DNA from: Propionibacteriaceae bacterium
Lineage (GTDB): Bacteria; Actinomycetota; Actinomycetes; Propionibacteriales; Propionibacteriaceae
Length of the DNA stretch: 5,876 nt
Direction: 5' to 3'
NCBI GenBank assembly: GCA_031260385.1
Contig: JAIRKB010000074.1
Coordinates: forward strand, 1 to 5,876
Positions within the stretch are counted from its first letter, which is position 1. Each line of letters opens with the position of its first letter. The notes under the pieces were generated by a model. That model had not been told where the DNA came from. It ran no database searches and was given only the letters and a program-made list of their open reading frames with translations. Of the stretch, positions 5,016 through 5,876 are shown one piece after another. The translations under genes and the position numbers were made by a program.

Positions 5016-5876
5016 CGGCGGAAGCCTTGGGGGGTCATGGTGAAACCGGCTTGTTCTAGGGCTGGCTGCCAGTCGCGGGCGCTTAGGGCGGGGTCGGAGT
5101 TGACTCTGGTGACGGTGATGGTGTCTAGGTGGCGTTGATCGATCCAAACACCGATCAGCTTTAGGGCGGTGATGACGGGTTCGAGCTTGGGGGTGAAGGT
5201 GATGAGGGTGTGGGCGCCACGCTCGAGGTAGATGATCGGCCAGCCATCGTCGAGGACGACAAGGGCGCCGGCTTTGCGGGTTGGACGGTGCCCCTGCGAC
5301 TCGGGCCAGGGTAGGCCAGCACCCCAGGGGTTGGCGGGGTCACAGGCAGCGACGAGGAGGAGGCCGGAGGATTGATCCTCGCGGAGTCGATCGACGGAGC
5401 CGGGGAGGGCGAACTGGGCGGCGCCAAGATTGTCGACAAAGTAGCCTCGACGTGCCGTACCCTGCTCTTCCATCGCCGCGCAGACTCGGTAGGCATCGAA
5501 AAAGCTCGGGGTCATCGGCTCAGTCAGGACGCTCCCCCGGGTCAAGATGCCATAGCGGGCTAGTTCCAAGCCGACGGCCTCGACTAGGCGATCAGTGGCG
5601 GCGGGACGCTCGGGGAGGGCAAACCAACGGCCGGTCGCCGAGCGCCGGGATGGCACCACTGGGCGCATTACCCGGCGGGCACGCGGAGTCGGGGGACGTT
5701 TCAAGGCGCCTTTACCGGAACCAAGCAGACGTACGGGCGCGAGGGTGTCGGAAGAGAGCCAGCCGGCCCAGACCAACTCCCAGATCGCCGTCTCGACCGC
5801 GCTGGCTAGGCCACCCTCGCTGGTGAGATCATCAATCGTCCACGCCCCACCTAAGGCAAAGCGCTCCCAGAGCTGA
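5003..5876 (-). CDS. lhr: Lhr ATP-dependent helicase, C-terminal 290 residues (cut by right edge)
   Basis: Lhr is a large superfamily 2 DNA helicase with a long C-terminal extension, linked to DNA repair in mycobacteria. Only the C-terminal region is present; the frame is open from the stop at 5005-5003 to the right edge, so the motor domains lie outside. The fragment begins in a region with AIWELVWAGWLSSDTLAP (about 30-47), has a basic linker (KRPPTPRARR, about 59-68), then GRWFALPE (82-89), RYGILTRGSV (107-116), RRGYFVDNLGAAQFALPG (142-159), DPANPWGAGLPWP (179-191) and RKAGALVVL (200-208), ending at TPQGFRRRPV. These blocks are characteristic of the actinobacterial Lhr C-terminal domain of winged-helix and beta-barrel modules. 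The first TTG in the visible frame (5776) is internal, not the real start, since similarity-bearing sequence continues upstream. The stop overlaps the methyltransferase stop by 4 bases, tail to tail. Confidence 0.9.
   Translation of the reverse strand, partial: QLWERFALGGAWTIDDLTSEGGLASAVETAIWELVWAGWLSSDTLAPVRLLGSGKGALKRPPTPRARRVMRPVVPSRRSATGRWFALPERPAATDRLVEAVGLELARYGILTRGSVLTEPMTPSFFDAYRVCAAMEEQGTARRGYFVDNLGAAQFALPGSVDRLREDQSSGLLLVAACDPANPWGAGLPWPESQGHRPTRKAGALVVLDDGWPIIYLERGAHTLITFTPKLEPVITALKLIGVWIDQRHLDTITVTRVNSDPALSARDWQPALEQAGFTMTPQGFRRRPV

Noticed and set aside
5281..5826. An Arg/Gly-rich 181-residue plus-strand open frame opposite lhr
   Set aside because: The composition is typical of an antisense shadow of GC-rich coding DNA, and the minus strand is clearly coding Lhr.

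Overview
The window looks like part of an actinobacterial chromosome. The evidence is an MtrA/MtrB two-component pair, GatC/GatA/GatB subunits whose motifs read like the mycobacterial proteins (including the GGSGGGS form of the GatA loop), a long actinobacterial-type Lhr helicase C-terminus, frequent GTG starts and one probably leaderless gene. Base composition is moderately GC-rich (by eye, around 55-60%), lower than in most actinomycetes. The species cannot be named from this sequence.

Layout. On the minus strand, reading from about 4238 down to 1, five genes follow one another: gatC, gatA, gatB, mtrA and mtrB, the last cut by the left edge. gatC/gatA and gatA/gatB each overlap by 4 bases (GTGA and ATGA), mtrA starts 34 bases after gatB, and mtrA/mtrB overlap by 8 bases. 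This looks like a single transcription unit with translational coupling. Four of the five genes have a clear Shine-Dalgarno sequence, which places gatC, gatB and mtrA starts downstream of the longest open frames. From 4239 to 4352 lies a 114-base divergent intergenic region with candidate promoter elements facing both ways and an interrupted inverted repeat. From 4353 to 5006 on the plus strand is a small SAM-dependent O-methyltransferase-family gene. From 5003 to the right edge, on the minus strand, is the C-terminal 290 residues of the helicase Lhr. The methyltransferase and lhr converge, and their TAG stop codons share the palindrome CTAG.

Function. GatCAB amidates Glu-tRNA(Gln) and/or Asp-tRNA(Asn) to make Gln-tRNA and Asn-tRNA. 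MtrAB is the actinobacterial cell-envelope and division regulator system. Lhr is a DNA-repair helicase. No mobile element, CRISPR array, tRNA or rRNA was seen, and there is no gene-free stretch longer than 114 bases.

The window is mostly housekeeping, and I found no convincing new multi-gene system. The points most worth a second look are: the direct joining of gatCAB to mtrAB; a leucine in MtrA in place of the DNA-contacting wing arginine of OmpR/PhoB-type regulators; a methyltransferase that has lost most of the metal-site and catalytic residues of its family; and the interrupted dyad between gatC and the methyltransferase.
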